Below, piece after piece: positions 1-8,935 of a stretch of DNA of 64,000 nucleotides. Each line of letters opens with the position of its first letter. Within the stretch, counting starts at the first letter, position 1. A program made the translations under genes and the position numbers. The notes beneath the pieces are model-generated. The model did not search any database and was not told the origin of the DNA. It saw nothing but the letters and a program-made list of their open reading frames with translations. Source of the DNA: Streptomyces fulvorobeus (GTDB lineage: Bacteria > Actinomycetota > Actinomycetes > Streptomycetales > Streptomycetaceae); the NCBI RefSeq assembly GCF_013167895.1, contig NZ_BLWC01000001.1, positions 6,138,001 through 6,202,000 on the forward strand, read 5' to 3'.

Positions 1-150
1 GCCCGTTGCTGGAGCCGCATGTGCACCGCGCGTACGCACTCGTCGTTCTGTCCCATGCTGATCACGGGGCCGCAACGTCTCAGACGCCACCCCTGCCACC
101 GACCTCCGGGCTGGCCACGGCTCACGTCGCGCCGCGCCACGCGGTTCCGG

Positions 151-933
151 CTAGTTGGCGAGCAGGCCGGCCTCCTGAGCGCGCAGCACCGCGCTGAGCC
201 GGTCCGCGGCCCCGAGTTTCCGGTAGAGCGCATGCAGGTGCTTGTGCACGGTGCGCGGTGAGATGCCCAGGCGGCGTGCCATGGCATCGGCTGGTATCCC
301 GGTGGCGAGCAGGTGCAGGACGTGCAGCTCACGAGGGGTCAGCGGCACCGCCAAGGACTGGTTGGCCTGCCGCCGCCTCCGGTCGCGGCCGGAGGCGTCC
401 CGTAGTGCGGTCAGAAAGGACCGATGGGTCGCTGCTGCCTTGAGCAGCGGCTGCACGCGTGCCGCGTACCGCTCGTCGTGCGGGGAGAAATCCTTGCCCG
501 ACCGATGCACCACAAACCCACTGACGTGCGGACCCGTACTGGGGAACGGTATGCCGAGCATGTGCCGTGTCCCGAACGCCTGGTGAAGAGCGTCGGCGGC
601 CGCACTGTGCTGCCAGACCCGTGCCCCCGTGATGCGCGCGGCGCTCTGCGGTGTCCAGTCATGGCCGGTCCCGTACCGGTCGGCGAAGGGATACCCCCCT
701 CGGATGTGGCGCTGGACCGGCTCATCGTGGTCGTGGTCCCCCGGAGGCAGCCGAGCCGGCCAGATCTCGACGCTGCCCCGCTCACGGGTCCAGGGTTCCT
801 CCTTGACCAGGATCAGCGTCGCGTCGAGCGCCGTGAGCAGTTCCTCGGTGAGGAACGGCCATACGCGTTCCGGGTCTTCGGTGCTCATCACCTCCACCGC
901 CCAGTCCAGCATCCGCGCATGCCGGTCCCTCAT
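151..933 (-). CDS. LuxR-type (GerE HTH) transcriptional regulator
   Basis: A 260-residue DNA-binding regulator. The last 65 residues or so form a typical GerE/LuxR helix-turn-helix (LTPRELHVLHLLATG, then GISPRTVHKHLHALYRKLG). The first 190 residues match no receiver, PAS or GAF domain I can name, so the signal sensed is unknown. I chose the ATG at 933 because GGAGG lies a few bases upstream on the minus strand; the frame stays open further upstream without a good ribosome site. It is divergent from the secreted protein that starts at 1153, which is a possible target. The family and reading frame are secure; the regulon is not. Confidence 0.85.
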   Translation of the reverse strand: MRDRHARMLDWAVEVMSTEDPERVWPFLTEELLTALDATLILVKEEPWTRERGSVEIWPARLPPGDHDHDEPVQRHIRGGYPFADRYGTGHDWTPQSAARITGARVWQHSAAADALHQAFGTRHMLGIPFPSTGPHVSGFVVHRSGKDFSPHDERYAARVQPLLKAAATHRSFLTALRDASGRDRRRRQANQSLAVPLTPRELHVLHLLATGIPADAMARRLGISPRTVHKHLHALYRKLGAADRLSAVLRAQEAGLLAN

Positions 934-1152
934 GACAACCTCCGCAAGAGCCACAGCCGACTGCGCGCATCCACGGTGACGGGCGCCTGTCCATGCGTAT
1001 TTCTCCCCATGGCCCACGCTGCCCAATCCGCATCATGGTCGGTCATCGGCGGACCGCTGTCCCAAAGGTCCGCTGGTCAAGACAGTCACTTGTGCCGGGG
1101 TTCGGCGTGGCTGACGCCGCTTTCGTCAAGCATCGGAAGGGTCATCATCGAC

Positions 1153-1653
1153 ATGCGTCCATTGCGCTCCGTACTCGCCTCCCTCACGGCCGTCTGTGCC
1201 CTCGCGACCGGCGTCACCGTGGCCGGCCCCGCCGGTCCCGCCCAGGCCGCCGCGTCCGACTGCACGGGCGGCACCCGTGGGTTCACCGACCACCCTGACA
1301 ACGCCTCCGGGGACACGTACAAGCCCAGGAGCTTCAAGCTGGGCAACAACGTCGTCTTCACCCTGGAGAAGGGGGTGTACGCGGGACAGCAGATCGCCTT
1401 CGGGAAGATCAGTGGTGTCACGTTCCCGGGTGACGATGTCTGGATGGACTGGAAGGCCACAGGCTGGGACAAGGGAGGCCCTGCCGGCACCGAGATGTAC
1501 CCCTGGCTGCAGTGCGGACCGTTCGTCGTCCAGAGTATCGGGCAGAGCCTGACGACCCCGTTCAAGCGCACCAGCACCGACCCTGAGTACCAGTTCCGGG
1601 TGTGCGGTTCGCTCAACTCCGACAACATCCCCCGCTGTTCCGACTGGTGGTGA
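1153..1653 (+). CDS. Small secreted protein, unknown function
   Basis: A 166-residue protein with a clear Sec signal peptide: basic start (MRPLR), hydrophobic stretch, and an Ala-rich cleavage region ending AQAAA near residue 34. The mature part of about 130 residues is rich in Trp, Gly and Asp and has four cysteines, which could form disulfides outside the cell. I recognise no catalytic motif. The frame is open far upstream, but the signal peptide fixes the start at ATG 1153, with an AAGGG-like ribosome site about 11 bases before it. A strong hairpin follows at 1755-1789, so it is probably a single-gene unit. Confidence 0.8.
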   Translation: MRPLRSVLASLTAVCALATGVTVAGPAGPAQAAASDCTGGTRGFTDHPDNASGDTYKPRSFKLGNNVVFTLEKGVYAGQQIAFGKISGVTFPGDDVWMDWKATGWDKGGPAGTEMYPWLQCGPFVVQSIGQSLTTPFKRTSTDPEYQFRVCGSLNSDNIPRCSDWW

Positions 1654-1754
1654 CCTGCCCGCTGGCGTAGGGCACGGCCCACCGCACCGAGGGCACCGTG
1701 GATCGCGGACCGATGAGCATGATCTGCGCCCCACGGCGGTCCTCCTCGGTGTAT

Positions 1755-1789
1755 CCGTGCACACCCGTGAGGCTGCTGGGTGTGCACGG
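1755..1789 (+). terminator. Stem-loop terminator after the secreted protein gene
   Basis: Perfect 12-bp stem (CCGTGCACACCC paired with GGGTGTGCACGG) around an 11-base loop, about 100 bases after the stop at 1653. There is no T-tract, which is usual in high-GC actinobacteria. Confidence 0.6.
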
Positions 1790-2132
1790 GCATGCCCGAC
1801 TCCGGCTCCGACCTCATTTACGTAGGGAGCCCGGACGAACCATGACCTCGCCGCACACCAGTCCCTTCCTCGCTTTCCGCCGCCGCATCACACACACCGC
1901 GGGCGTGCGGTCGCGGGCTGCGGCGGCGCCATCATTGACCGGATGGTGACCAGACTCGGGCTCACTGACACCGTCAGGCCCCCGGCGACCCCAGCCCGGC
2001 TACTGGGGCTACACCGCTCTGTCCGCGCGGGACACTGTGCGGATCTTCACCTATGCGCTTGACACCGCGCCCACCGCCGTACGCGACTACGTCATGGGCA
2101 GCCTGCGCGCCTCGACCCGCTGTGCCGCCGAC

Positions 2133-2306
2133 GAAGACGCTGAGGTCGCTGTAGGCCGACAGCACGCCGGCCAGGTCCCCGGGTTTGTGTCGCAGGGTGG
2201 TGTCCAGGAAGGCGAGCGTGGTTGCGGCGACGACGTGCGGGCTTTCGGTGCGGCCCGAGGAGCCGACCACCGAGGGCACAGGCGGCAGGTACAAGGGGCC
2301 GCCCAG
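2133..2306 (-). pseudogene. Remnant of an alpha/beta hydrolase (C-terminal part)
   Basis: About 58 residues resemble the end of a PAF-acetylhydrolase-like alpha/beta hydrolase (VVAATTLAFLDTTLRHKPGD followed by LAGVLSAYSDLSVF). The nucleophile region is absent and the frame runs on into unrelated sequence, so no functional enzyme can be made. The family is recalled by pattern only and is tentative. Nothing else recognisable lies between the hairpin at 1789 and this remnant. Confidence 0.35.
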
Positions 2307-2399
2307 GGTTAGGCACCGCGCCTTCGCGCTGATCAAGTAACCCGGACAGATCCGCGGCGGAGGTCATGCTGTCACCTGGAACCTTCGTCATGTTGCCGG

Positions 2400-2640
2400 A
2401 TCATGCGGCGGGAACAGAACGACCGCCCCAGCGGATGTCTGTCTCGCTGCTGACCCGGGCAGGTTCGCGCCTCTGGGCGGCGAGAACGTGGAGGTGGCGG
2501 ACGCATTGACTGCCGTAACGACCCGAAATGCGCGTCTACACCCAGGGGGTGTTCGTCAGGTGAAGCACACCTAGGTCTTTGTCCCGCACCCATGTGCGGA
2601 TCTTGCTGCCCTTGTGTGCGCAGAGATTGACCAAGTCGCG
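2400..2640 (-). mobile_element. Decayed IS630-family transposase remnant (C-terminal part)
   Basis: Three frames read in order resemble the end of a Streptomyces IS630 transposase: NLCAHKGSKIRTW with LHLTNT (family NLxxHKxxxIRxW, LxFTPT), then AHFGSLRQ (family EAHFGPLRQ), then LAAQRREPARV with IRWGGRSVPAA, then a stop. At least one frameshift and one internal stop separate them, and the upstream catalytic domain is missing. It cannot be active. It shows past insertion between the hydrolase remnant and the secreted protein gene at 2844. Confidence 0.6.
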
Positions 2641-2843
2641 TCGATCGGGCCGCCGTCGGGGGATCGCGGTTCGGGTGATCAAGTTGGGACGGGCCCCGAA
2701 ATGAATGTTCTGGATCACTTTCCGCGCCAGGCCACAGAGGTATTTACTATGCGGAATGGGCCGGTTACTTTTTGTGTGCAGTGGCTCTCGTGTCGGTATG
2801 GCAATGGAGAGTTCAAAGTACTGCCTGTGAAGGAGGCATCATC

Positions 2844-3413
2844 ATGCCCCGCACCTTCCCGCGCCGCCGTCTGACGGCCCTGCTGAGCAGCCCCGCGCTG
2901 GTCGGCGCTCTGATCGCTGGCACCGCGCAACCCGCCCAGGCTCAAGACGATGCCCCGCTCGCGGTCTGCGCCGGTGATGTCGAGCAGACCATCGACCCTG
3001 GACTGACCGTGCTGCCGCAGAGCCAGAAGGTCAGCGTGACGGGAGACTTCCACACCTGCACGGGACAGCTCATCGATCCTGAGCATGCTTTCGCCGAGTA
3101 CACGGCCAGCGCCACAGGACTGCTCAGCTGCACCCTCAACGTACCCATCACCAACGCGAATGGCAGCGTGCGCTGGCAGGACGAGGGCGGCGAACACTCC
3201 GGCACCTCGCACTTCACCGGCGGCATCACCCTGAGTCAGCGGCCCCTGGGTGAAAACGTCGGGATCGTCGTGGCCACCATCAACTCCGGTGAATTCCAGG
3301 GCCGCACCCTCGTTCTCACCAGCGCCCGCCTGACCATCAACCCCCTCCAATGCCTGACCAGCGGAGTCCGGCGCGTCGCCGGCCCCGGCGCTTTGGAGAT
3401 CCTGCCCCTCTGA
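2844..3413 (+). CDS. Secreted protein, paralogue of the product at 55957-56511
   Basis: A 189-residue protein with a Sec signal peptide (MPRTFPRRR, hydrophobic core, cleavage near AQPAQAQ around residue 33). The ribosome site AGGAGG ends six bases before ATG 2844. The mature domain begins with a CAGDVEQTIDPGLT-like segment, has cysteines near its start, middle and end, and finishes GPGALEILPL. The protein at 55957 shares this plan (Cys at start, LLSC/CLLT in the middle, a short Cys and Gly block, ILP ending) but diverges at most positions. I recognise no enzyme motif. The fold may be a secreted beta-sandwich; that is inference. Confidence 0.8.
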   Translation: MPRTFPRRRLTALLSSPALVGALIAGTAQPAQAQDDAPLAVCAGDVEQTIDPGLTVLPQSQKVSVTGDFHTCTGQLIDPEHAFAEYTASATGLLSCTLNVPITNANGSVRWQDEGGEHSGTSHFTGGITLSQRPLGENVGIVVATINSGEFQGRTLVLTSARLTINPLQCLTSGVRRVAGPGALEILPL

Positions 3414-3621
3414 ACATCCCCGACTCCAGCTGCTCCCTCCTGCCCGACCGTGCTGGGTCCGGACGGGCCACCGCAGAGGACCGGCATCAGTTCTGGCCTC
3501 GGTCTCCATTTCTGACCTGCGGTGCAAGGTCGGTACCAGTAGTCGGCGGAGAGGGGCAGTTCATGCAGCGGGAGTGGCTCTGAGCGAACTTGGTGCGGCG
3601 GCCGCACAGGCCGAGGAACAG

Positions 3622-4015
3622 TCAAGCCGGAGGTCTCACCCTGGGAGCCAGACGTTCCCTGGCCGCCAGATTCTCGTGCCAGTATCGGAAGACGGTTCCC
3701 TCGACGATGTCGGGCTGCCCGGCCGCGATTAGGCCGGACGCCAGACTGGGCCCGCCCGCATCCGCCTCGAAAATGATCAGTATGGGAGGGAATTTCACCG
3801 ACCGGCCGGGCAACGAGCCGGACCTCGTCAGCCGTCGGCGCCCCAAACGCCGGATCCTGCAAGGCGGTCGAGCACGTGGCGAAGACCGGGTCGCTGAACA
3901 CCAGCTCCAAGCAGTGGGCATACGAGATGTCGTGCCCGGCGCCCAGACGCAACCGCCCGGGGTCCCAGGCGACGATATTCCAGTCCCGCCACGCCCCTTC
4001 GGGAAGCTCGATCAC
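3622..4015 (-). pseudogene. Frameshifted small conserved actinobacterial protein
   Basis: Two minus-strand frames join into one plausible protein of about 130 residues. The first runs from ATG 4015 (MIELPEGAWRDWNIVAWDPG) to about 3800. The second continues (KFPPILIIFEADAGG, then EGTVFRYWHENL) and stops at 3622 after APRVRPPA. The crossover lies within about 3785-3805 and needs one base of shift. The joined product resembles a hypothetical protein family common in Streptomyces that I know only by pattern. It could be a real pseudogene or a sequence error. Confidence 0.6.
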
Positions 4016-4252
4016 AGCCCGTTGCCCACTCCGGACCGCGCGGTCAACCGGGAATCACCGACCAAGCTCACGCACGCGCGGAAGGCAGATCTCAGCCACG
4101 CCTCCACAGAGACAGCGTCCGTGCGAATCAGGAGATCATCCCGCAACGCAGCCCCGCTCGCGACGAAGATCCAAGACTTCGTCGCATCGCGTATGCGCTC
4201 GGCGTCGGCCTTGGGTCACACCGTCACATCCCGCTCTGCCAACGACGAGGTC

Positions 4253-4663
4253 TCAAGAATCGAGCACGGCGGCCACGGTCTCAATCTCAACGAGTTGGTC
4301 TTTGTAGCCGAGCACGGTGACACCCATCAAGGTGCTGGGGACGTCATGGTCGGCGAACGAGTCCCGAACTACCTGCCAGGCGGCCACCAGGTCCTCCTGC
4401 CGGGTCGATGCGACGAGAACCCGTGTGCTGATGACATCCTGGAGCGACGCGCCTGCGGCAGTAAGCGCAGCCTGCATGTTCTCGATGGCTTTCGCTGCCT
4501 GGCCCACGTAGTCCCCGATCGCGGCCGTGGAGCCGTCATCGTTCAGCGGACATGCCCCAGCGAGGAAGATCAGGCGCGACTCGGCGGGCGCCGTCGCCGC
4601 GTAGGCGTATTCGGCGACGTCGGACAGGGAAGCGGAGCGGATCAAAGTAATGGCACGAGCCAC
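4253..4663 (-). CDS. RidA family (YjgF/YER057c/UK114) enamine/imine deaminase
   Basis: A 136-residue protein of normal RidA length and layout: SRLIFLAGACPLNDDG near the start, GQAAKAIENMQAALTAAGAS in the middle, then ISTRVLVAS carrying the conserved Arg expected to bind the substrate carboxylate, and an MGVTVLGYKDQLVEIETVAAV end. RidA proteins hydrolyse reactive enamines and imines released by PLP enzymes and amine oxidases. It starts with GTG 4663, with a GAGAGG element about 11 bases upstream. It stands alone. The amine oxidases 11 kb away also make imines, but no operon links them. Confidence 0.9.
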   Translation of the reverse strand: MARAITLIRSASLSDVAEYAYAATAPAESRLIFLAGACPLNDDGSTAAIGDYVGQAAKAIENMQAALTAAGASLQDVISTRVLVASTRQEDLVAAWQVVRDSFADHDVPSTLMGVTVLGYKDQLVEIETVAAVLDS

Positions 4664-4982
4664 GGTCGTGGGGGCCTCTCTTTTCGGGTGCTGAGCGCGG
4701 ACATCCTGCCAGCCCTCGGCAACTCCCGCCTTCCCATTTATCGCCGCCCCACCGCGACGCCGTCATTTCTGCTCGACATTCATGAGCCATATGATCACCA
4801 ACCGGCTCCGGAACCAGTCGACAAACGCTGTCTCCGGAGGTCAGCGAAGCCAGCGGGAGTGGTCCCCGGAAGACTTGGTGGCGTGCTGGACACGAGTGGG
4901 TGTTGAGTGGGACTGCGCCGCGAAATGTCCGGCCCGACTCGCGATCGAGGGCGGTTACCGCCCTTGACCCACCCACACCCTC
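4664..4982. other. Gene-free stretch upstream of the RidA gene
   Basis: I see no supported gene here. It should hold the promoter of the RidA gene read leftwards; I could not pick a convincing -35/-10 pair. Confidence 0.4.
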
Positions 4983-5270
4983 ATGCCGGAGGGCGGCACC
5001 CACCACGGGAGCCGCCCTCCGGCACGTCCGGGATCAAGCGCGCTGCTACCACCTGCGCCGCTCCCCGCACACCCTCAACTATCGGACTGGACCATTCTCA
5101 TTTCCGGTGCATGGCTGGTCGCCTCACCGTGGGTACTCGGGCTGCAGAACACCGAGGTGTGCGACGGGGCTCACGTCTTCGACGTGGCTGCAGGTGCAGT
5201 CCTGCTCGTCTTGGGGGCAGTGTCAATGTCTCTGCGGGTGCTACTGCATCGCAAGGAGAACAACGCCTGA
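4983..5270 (+). CDS. Short SPW-repeat-like membrane protein, possibly a fragment
   Basis: A 95-residue frame. Its second half has the SPW-repeat signature (DWTILISGAWLVASPWVLG), then a second hydrophobic helix (VAAGAVLLVLGAVSMSLRVLL) and a basic tail. SPW-repeat proteins are small membrane proteins of unknown role, usually with a longer N-terminus. Here the first 32 residues are Pro/Ala-rich and unlike the family, and I see no good ribosome site before ATG 4983. It may be a decayed C-terminal piece or may start internally. The two membrane segments are clear; the start is not. Confidence 0.4.
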   Translation: MPEGGTHHGSRPPARPGSSALLPPAPLPAHPQLSDWTILISGAWLVASPWVLGLQNTEVCDGAHVFDVAAGAVLLVLGAVSMSLRVLLHRKENNA

Positions 5271-5532
5271 CGTGATTTGTGGCGCCAGGCGTCCAAGCGG
5301 TCGTACGGCGGCCTGACCGGGCACATACGATGGCGTTGCCGAGCCGGTGCCATGACCTGACGACAGCTCGCGCCTGATCATCCGGATTTGCAAACGCCCA
5401 GTCATACCGGTCTGAGGCGACCACGCCTACCAGGGTGCCGCCTTCTGCGCCGCCACGGCCCTCGGGAGGCTAGACGGCCGGGACCCGAAGTCGTGCGGGA
5501 GCTGCTTGGCCCCCGGATCGGCCTGACGTGCA

Positions 5533-6216
5533 CTATTCAGTGGCTACGCTGGCGCTGGGAGGGAGTTTGCGAGCGAGGGTCACGCCGTCGGCGATGGGCA
5601 ACATGACCGTCTCCATACGTGAATCGTCCCGCGCATGGTCGTTGAAGGCTCGCATCGCGGCGGCGTTGCCTTCCTCGCTGCCGTTCACAACCGCGCCCCC
5701 GTAGAAGACGTTATCGGCCACGAGGAGACCTCCAGAGCGCAGGCGGGGGACCAATTGCTCCCAGTAGTTGATGTATCCGGTCTTGTCAGCGTCGAGGAAG
5801 ACGAGATCCACGTGTGGCTCAGCGGGCAGTGTCCTCAAAGTGTCAACGGCCGGTCCGAGGCGCAGCTCGATACGGTCCGCCACCCCGGCCCGGCGCCAGG
5901 CGTCTTGGGCGAGGGAGGTCCATGCGCTTGACAGGTCGCACGTCACGACGCGGCCGCCGGGCAGCAGCCCGCGGGCGAGACAGAGGGTGGAGTAGCCGGT
6001 GAAGGTACCGACCTCCACGATGTGGCGGGCACTCAGGAGCTTCGCCAAGAGAGTGAGCAGGGCTCCCTGTTCCGGTGGTACCTGCATCTGCGCCTCCGGC
6101 CCCAGGGCCTGGGTGCGGGTGATAAGGGCCTGGGCGACCGGGTCCGGGGGCGTTCCGTGGCCGATCATGTAGCGGCGCAGCTCGTCGGTCAGTACGACGT
6201 CCTTTACCGGTTTCAT
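5533..6216 (-). CDS. SAM-dependent O-methyltransferase, caffeoyl-CoA/catechol OMT type
   Basis: A 227-residue class I methyltransferase of the Methyltransf_3 family, which methylates catechol-type hydroxyls using a divalent metal. Visible motifs: HIVEVGTFTGYSTLCLARGL (SAM motif I), VVTCDLS (acidic end of beta 2), VDLVFLDADKTGYINYWEQL (metal-binding Asp, then motif), and LLVADNVFYGGAVV (second metal-site Asp and Asn). Length is normal. ATG 6216 starts MKPVKDVVLTDELRRYM, the family's usual beginning. It lies 58 bases downstream of the putative tyrosine hydroxylase on the same strand, so the two are probably co-transcribed, hydroxylase first. That suggests the substrate is a catechol such as L-DOPA. 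Confidence 0.9.
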   Translation of the reverse strand: MKPVKDVVLTDELRRYMIGHGTPPDPVAQALITRTQALGPEAQMQVPPEQGALLTLLAKLLSARHIVEVGTFTGYSTLCLARGLLPGGRVVTCDLSSAWTSLAQDAWRRAGVADRIELRLGPAVDTLRTLPAEPHVDLVFLDADKTGYINYWEQLVPRLRSGGLLVADNVFYGGAVVNGSEEGNAAAMRAFNDHARDDSRMETVMLPIADGVTLARKLPPSASVATE

Positions 6217-6274
6217 GTGAACTCCGTGCTTCGGTGGAGGTGAAAGTTTTCGGAGTGCCGGTGGGAGGGTCACG

Positions 6275-7168
6275 TCAGGTCTGAGCAGTGTTGGTCTCGA
6301 GTGAGTCGGCGAGCTGCACAGCTTGCTGCCGCAGTCGGATCTGGATGGTTTCTTCAGTGTGGACGACATGTTCCCGTGTGGTGGGTAGTGCCTCCCGGGA
6401 GAGGGGTGGACTGGCGTAGTAGAGGCCGCGGCTTTCCAGATCCGCGATGACCCACAGCAGACGAGGCAGCAGTTGGGCTTTCAGTGCATGGCGGCATACG
6501 GGGCCTCGGCGGCTGAGGAAGAACCGGTCGTAGAGGTCGGCTTCCTGTTGGCTGGGCTCTTCTCCCGCCCCGCGCCCGGCCTGCTGGAGCAGGGAGGCCC
6601 CTTCGGGGACGAGATAGGCCGCCACCGCGGCGTGCACGCGGTGATTGCGTCGCGCGGCCTGGGCCATGGCGGGCGGGCCGGCGTCCGCCGCGCGTTTGAG
6701 GAGACGGGGCAGTCCCTGGTAGTCGCGTGCCCACTCGCCACTGAATGCGGGATGAGCCTGTGTCATGCGCGGCCGGACAATGCGGTGATAGAGGGCAGGC
6801 GAGCAGCTTCCCGCGTACAGCAGCAATGCCGAGTACAGGTCCAGCAACCGGACCACCTCCTCAGCCGGTGCGGACTGCTCGTGTGTCAGCACGTCCCGCA
6901 GAAGCGACCACTCCAGGAACGTGACCTGGTGGCCGACCAGCCACCGGTGCCAGGCCAGATCCGCCGGTTGGCGCGGAGAAGGGAAGCCGACCAGGGACTT
7001 CCCGTGCTGGGCCTGCCGGGTCAGCATGACCCACTCCGATGTCTGCCATCGGTGTTCGAGCGCCGCCCCGCAAGAGGGCGGGCATTCGGCACCGGAGGGC
7101 GGCAAGTCCGCCTCGGGCAGTACCAGGTCCAGCGTGGGCGGTGCCACGTCGTACCGGGCGGCCGTCAT
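6275..7168 (-). CDS. Putative heme-dependent L-tyrosine 3-hydroxylase-like protein
   Basis: A 297-residue soluble protein with no signal peptide. It resembles, from memory of the family, the heme-dependent tyrosine hydroxylases (LmbB2 type, in the heme-dependent aromatic oxygenase superfamily). Those use a His-ligated heme and peroxide to turn tyrosine into L-DOPA. Supporting blocks are HRWLVGHQVTFLEW (His near residue 80), LYSALLLYAGSCSPALYHR, RPRMTQAHPAFSGEWARDY, and RRNHRVHAAVAAYLVPEGAS (His 176 and 179, possible axial ligands). The catechol-type methyltransferase just downstream fits that role. ATG 7168 has only a weak ribosome site. The family call is an inference and must be confirmed by profile search. 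Confidence 0.5.
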   Translation of the reverse strand: MTAARYDVAPPTLDLVLPEADLPPSGAECPPSCGAALEHRWQTSEWVMLTRQAQHGKSLVGFPSPRQPADLAWHRWLVGHQVTFLEWSLLRDVLTHEQSAPAEEVVRLLDLYSALLLYAGSCSPALYHRIVRPRMTQAHPAFSGEWARDYQGLPRLLKRAADAGPPAMAQAARRNHRVHAAVAAYLVPEGASLLQQAGRGAGEEPSQQEADLYDRFFLSRRGPVCRHALKAQLLPRLLWVIADLESRGLYYASPPLSREALPTTREHVVHTEETIQIRLRQQAVQLADSLETNTAQT

Positions 7169-7785
7169 TTCAGCGCCCCAGGTATGCCGACTCGCGCATC
7201 TCTGCGCTTGCTCGCAGGTCGCGAACGCTCGCCCTCAGACCGTGAACGTCGCCACGCGGTCACACACACCCGAGGGGTGCCAGGGTGGCGCACCTCAGCA
7301 AAGGCTGGAGGCCACGAATCCATATCGCCGAACGCCTCACTGAGTCGATTTCCAGACCGACGCACTCGCGGCCGGGCGGTGCCCTGTGGCCTACTCACAA
7401 GCCGAAACCGCCTGTGGTCCGGCCACGACCCCTACCGGGGGTGCGGCCGCGGAGCAGGGCGGGATTCATTCCCGCGGACGGTAGTCCACCGCAAACACCA
7501 GACTGCACTAATTGCCCGCGCCCAGCATGTCGATCACCAAATGAGGGCAAAACGGGACGCCGGACGCCGTGTCGTGGCAGGAACGCCGTCATGGATGGGT
7601 CTTGCGGCGGCCCTCGCAGACGGCTGAGCGGGCTGGTTCACGCTCGGTTGACAGGAGGAGCATGCAGAGGCGGAGGCCAAGGCGGCCACGCGCGACCACA
7701 CGAACACGGCGCCGGAAAACGAGTGGGAGCCTTCCGGGTTCGGTGCGGGTTGCGACGTCTCACCAGCCCGGAAGACCCTCATGCC
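7169..7785. other. Gene-free stretch
   Basis: No convincing gene on either strand. It should contain the promoter of the hydroxylase-methyltransferase unit (leftward). A frame near 7650-7790 ends shortly before the IS481 remnant and could be the tail of another broken gene, but I cannot identify it. Confidence 0.3.
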
Positions 7786-7985
7786 CCGCCTTGATGCCCC
7801 TACTGACCGAGCCCGGGCGGCTGCGTCTGACCCGCTGCATTGCCGAAGACGGCTGGCCGCTCCGCCGGGCCGCCGAACGCTTCCAGGTCTCGCCGACCAC
7901 AGCTCAGCGGTGGGCCGGGCCTTACCGCCAATCGGCGAGGCGGGGACGAGTGACCATTCCAGCGCCCCCGTCATGGTCCTCGACG
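7786..7985 (+). mobile_element. IS481-family transposase remnant (N-terminal helix-turn-helix)
   Basis: The frame reads LTEPGRLRLTRCIAEDGWPL and then RRAAERFQVSPTTAQRWAGPYR, the usual beginning of Streptomyces IS481 transposases. One base of shift moves to the continuation IGEAGTSDHSSAPV (family LGEAGMxDRSSxPH). The whole integrase core is missing, so this is a dead fragment. Confidence 0.7.
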
Positions 7986-8127
7986 CACGCAACGCGGACT
8001 GAACGCCGGATCGTGGGGCGTGCAGGGTCCATGTTTATGAACAGCCCTTCCGGAGCGGTTCACCGCCCTGTACTGTCTCGCCCGCGGCCATCTGCCAAGG
8101 CTTTGGCTTCGAGTGTCCTGCGCGGGA

Positions 8128-8823
8128 TCAGATGGCGTCGCGGGTGAAGCTCAGGCCCAAGTTGGTGCCAGTTTGAATATTCAGCCCGTCCTGGGCGCAA
8201 GCTGTCCGATCGGTTGCAATGACGGTTTTCTGGGTGTCGGTGAATTCTTGGTGGGGTCGGCGTTTGACGACTGTGGCCAGCCAGGGGCCGGCGCCCAGGT
8301 AGGCGAGGTCGGCCACGAGTGGGACGCCTTGGCGCTCGCAGATCCCGATGATCTGGTGGGTGCGGGCGGCGGTGAGGTCATGGGTGCGGCCCGGCGGCGC
8401 GGGCGAGAGCCACAGGAGCCGACCCGTCGGATCGGTCACGACCTGCACGTTGACGCCGTGACGCCGGTGCTTGGCGGAGTAGTCCGCCTGGCCGTCTCCG
8501 ACACGGTCGCACCCGACCAGTGTGCCGTCGAGCAGGGTAAAGTCGGGATCCGTCTCCCGCAACACCTTCAACAGGCCCGGCGCGCGAGCGGCGAGCAGAT
8601 CGATGACGGCACCGACGCAGGCGTGCACGGTCCCGACGGAGATGTCGAACCCGGCCGAGAGTTGCGCGAGAGTGTCGTGCCGGCGCAGACACACCAGACC
8701 GATCAGAGCACGCTGGTGCGGCGGCAGTTTGCAGCGGCGGTCACCCGCGCAGGTGACGATGAGCATGGTGACCCACTCGACCAGCTCGTTCGGCAGGTCG
8801 AGTGCGGCAGAACAAGGAACCAA
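8128..8823 (-). mobile_element. IS5-family (DDE_Tnp_4) transposase, C-terminally degenerate
   Basis: The frame encodes 231 residues of a DDE_Tnp_4-type transposase. The N-terminal winged helix is present (LPPHQRALIGLVCLRRHDT, then LAQLSAGFDISVGTVHACV), followed by the first catalytic Asp (FTLLDGTLVGCDRV), HGVNVQVVTDPTGRLLWLSP, and the second catalytic Asp in VPLVADLAYLGAG. After HQEFTDTQKTV the family's closing helix with the catalytic Glu is replaced by unrelated sequence. The copy is therefore probably inactive. I could not define terminal inverted repeats. Confidence 0.8.
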
Positions 8824-8935
8824 CGAGGCACCTGCGCCGATGAGTTGAGATGTCGAACACCTCCCTCAACGGCACGGGTGCCTCGTGCGTCGCAGCCCCT
8901 CGCCGTCACCCCATCAGTGGCCACTCTGAAAGGGC

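Noticed and set aside
1..56. Possible start of a minus-strand gene at ATG 56 running off the left edge
   Set aside because: Only 18 codons, no ribosome site and no recognisable family.
424..1152. Long upstream extension of the secreted protein frame
   Set aside because: It overlaps the LuxR-type gene antisense and lacks a signal peptide; the real start is ATG 1153.
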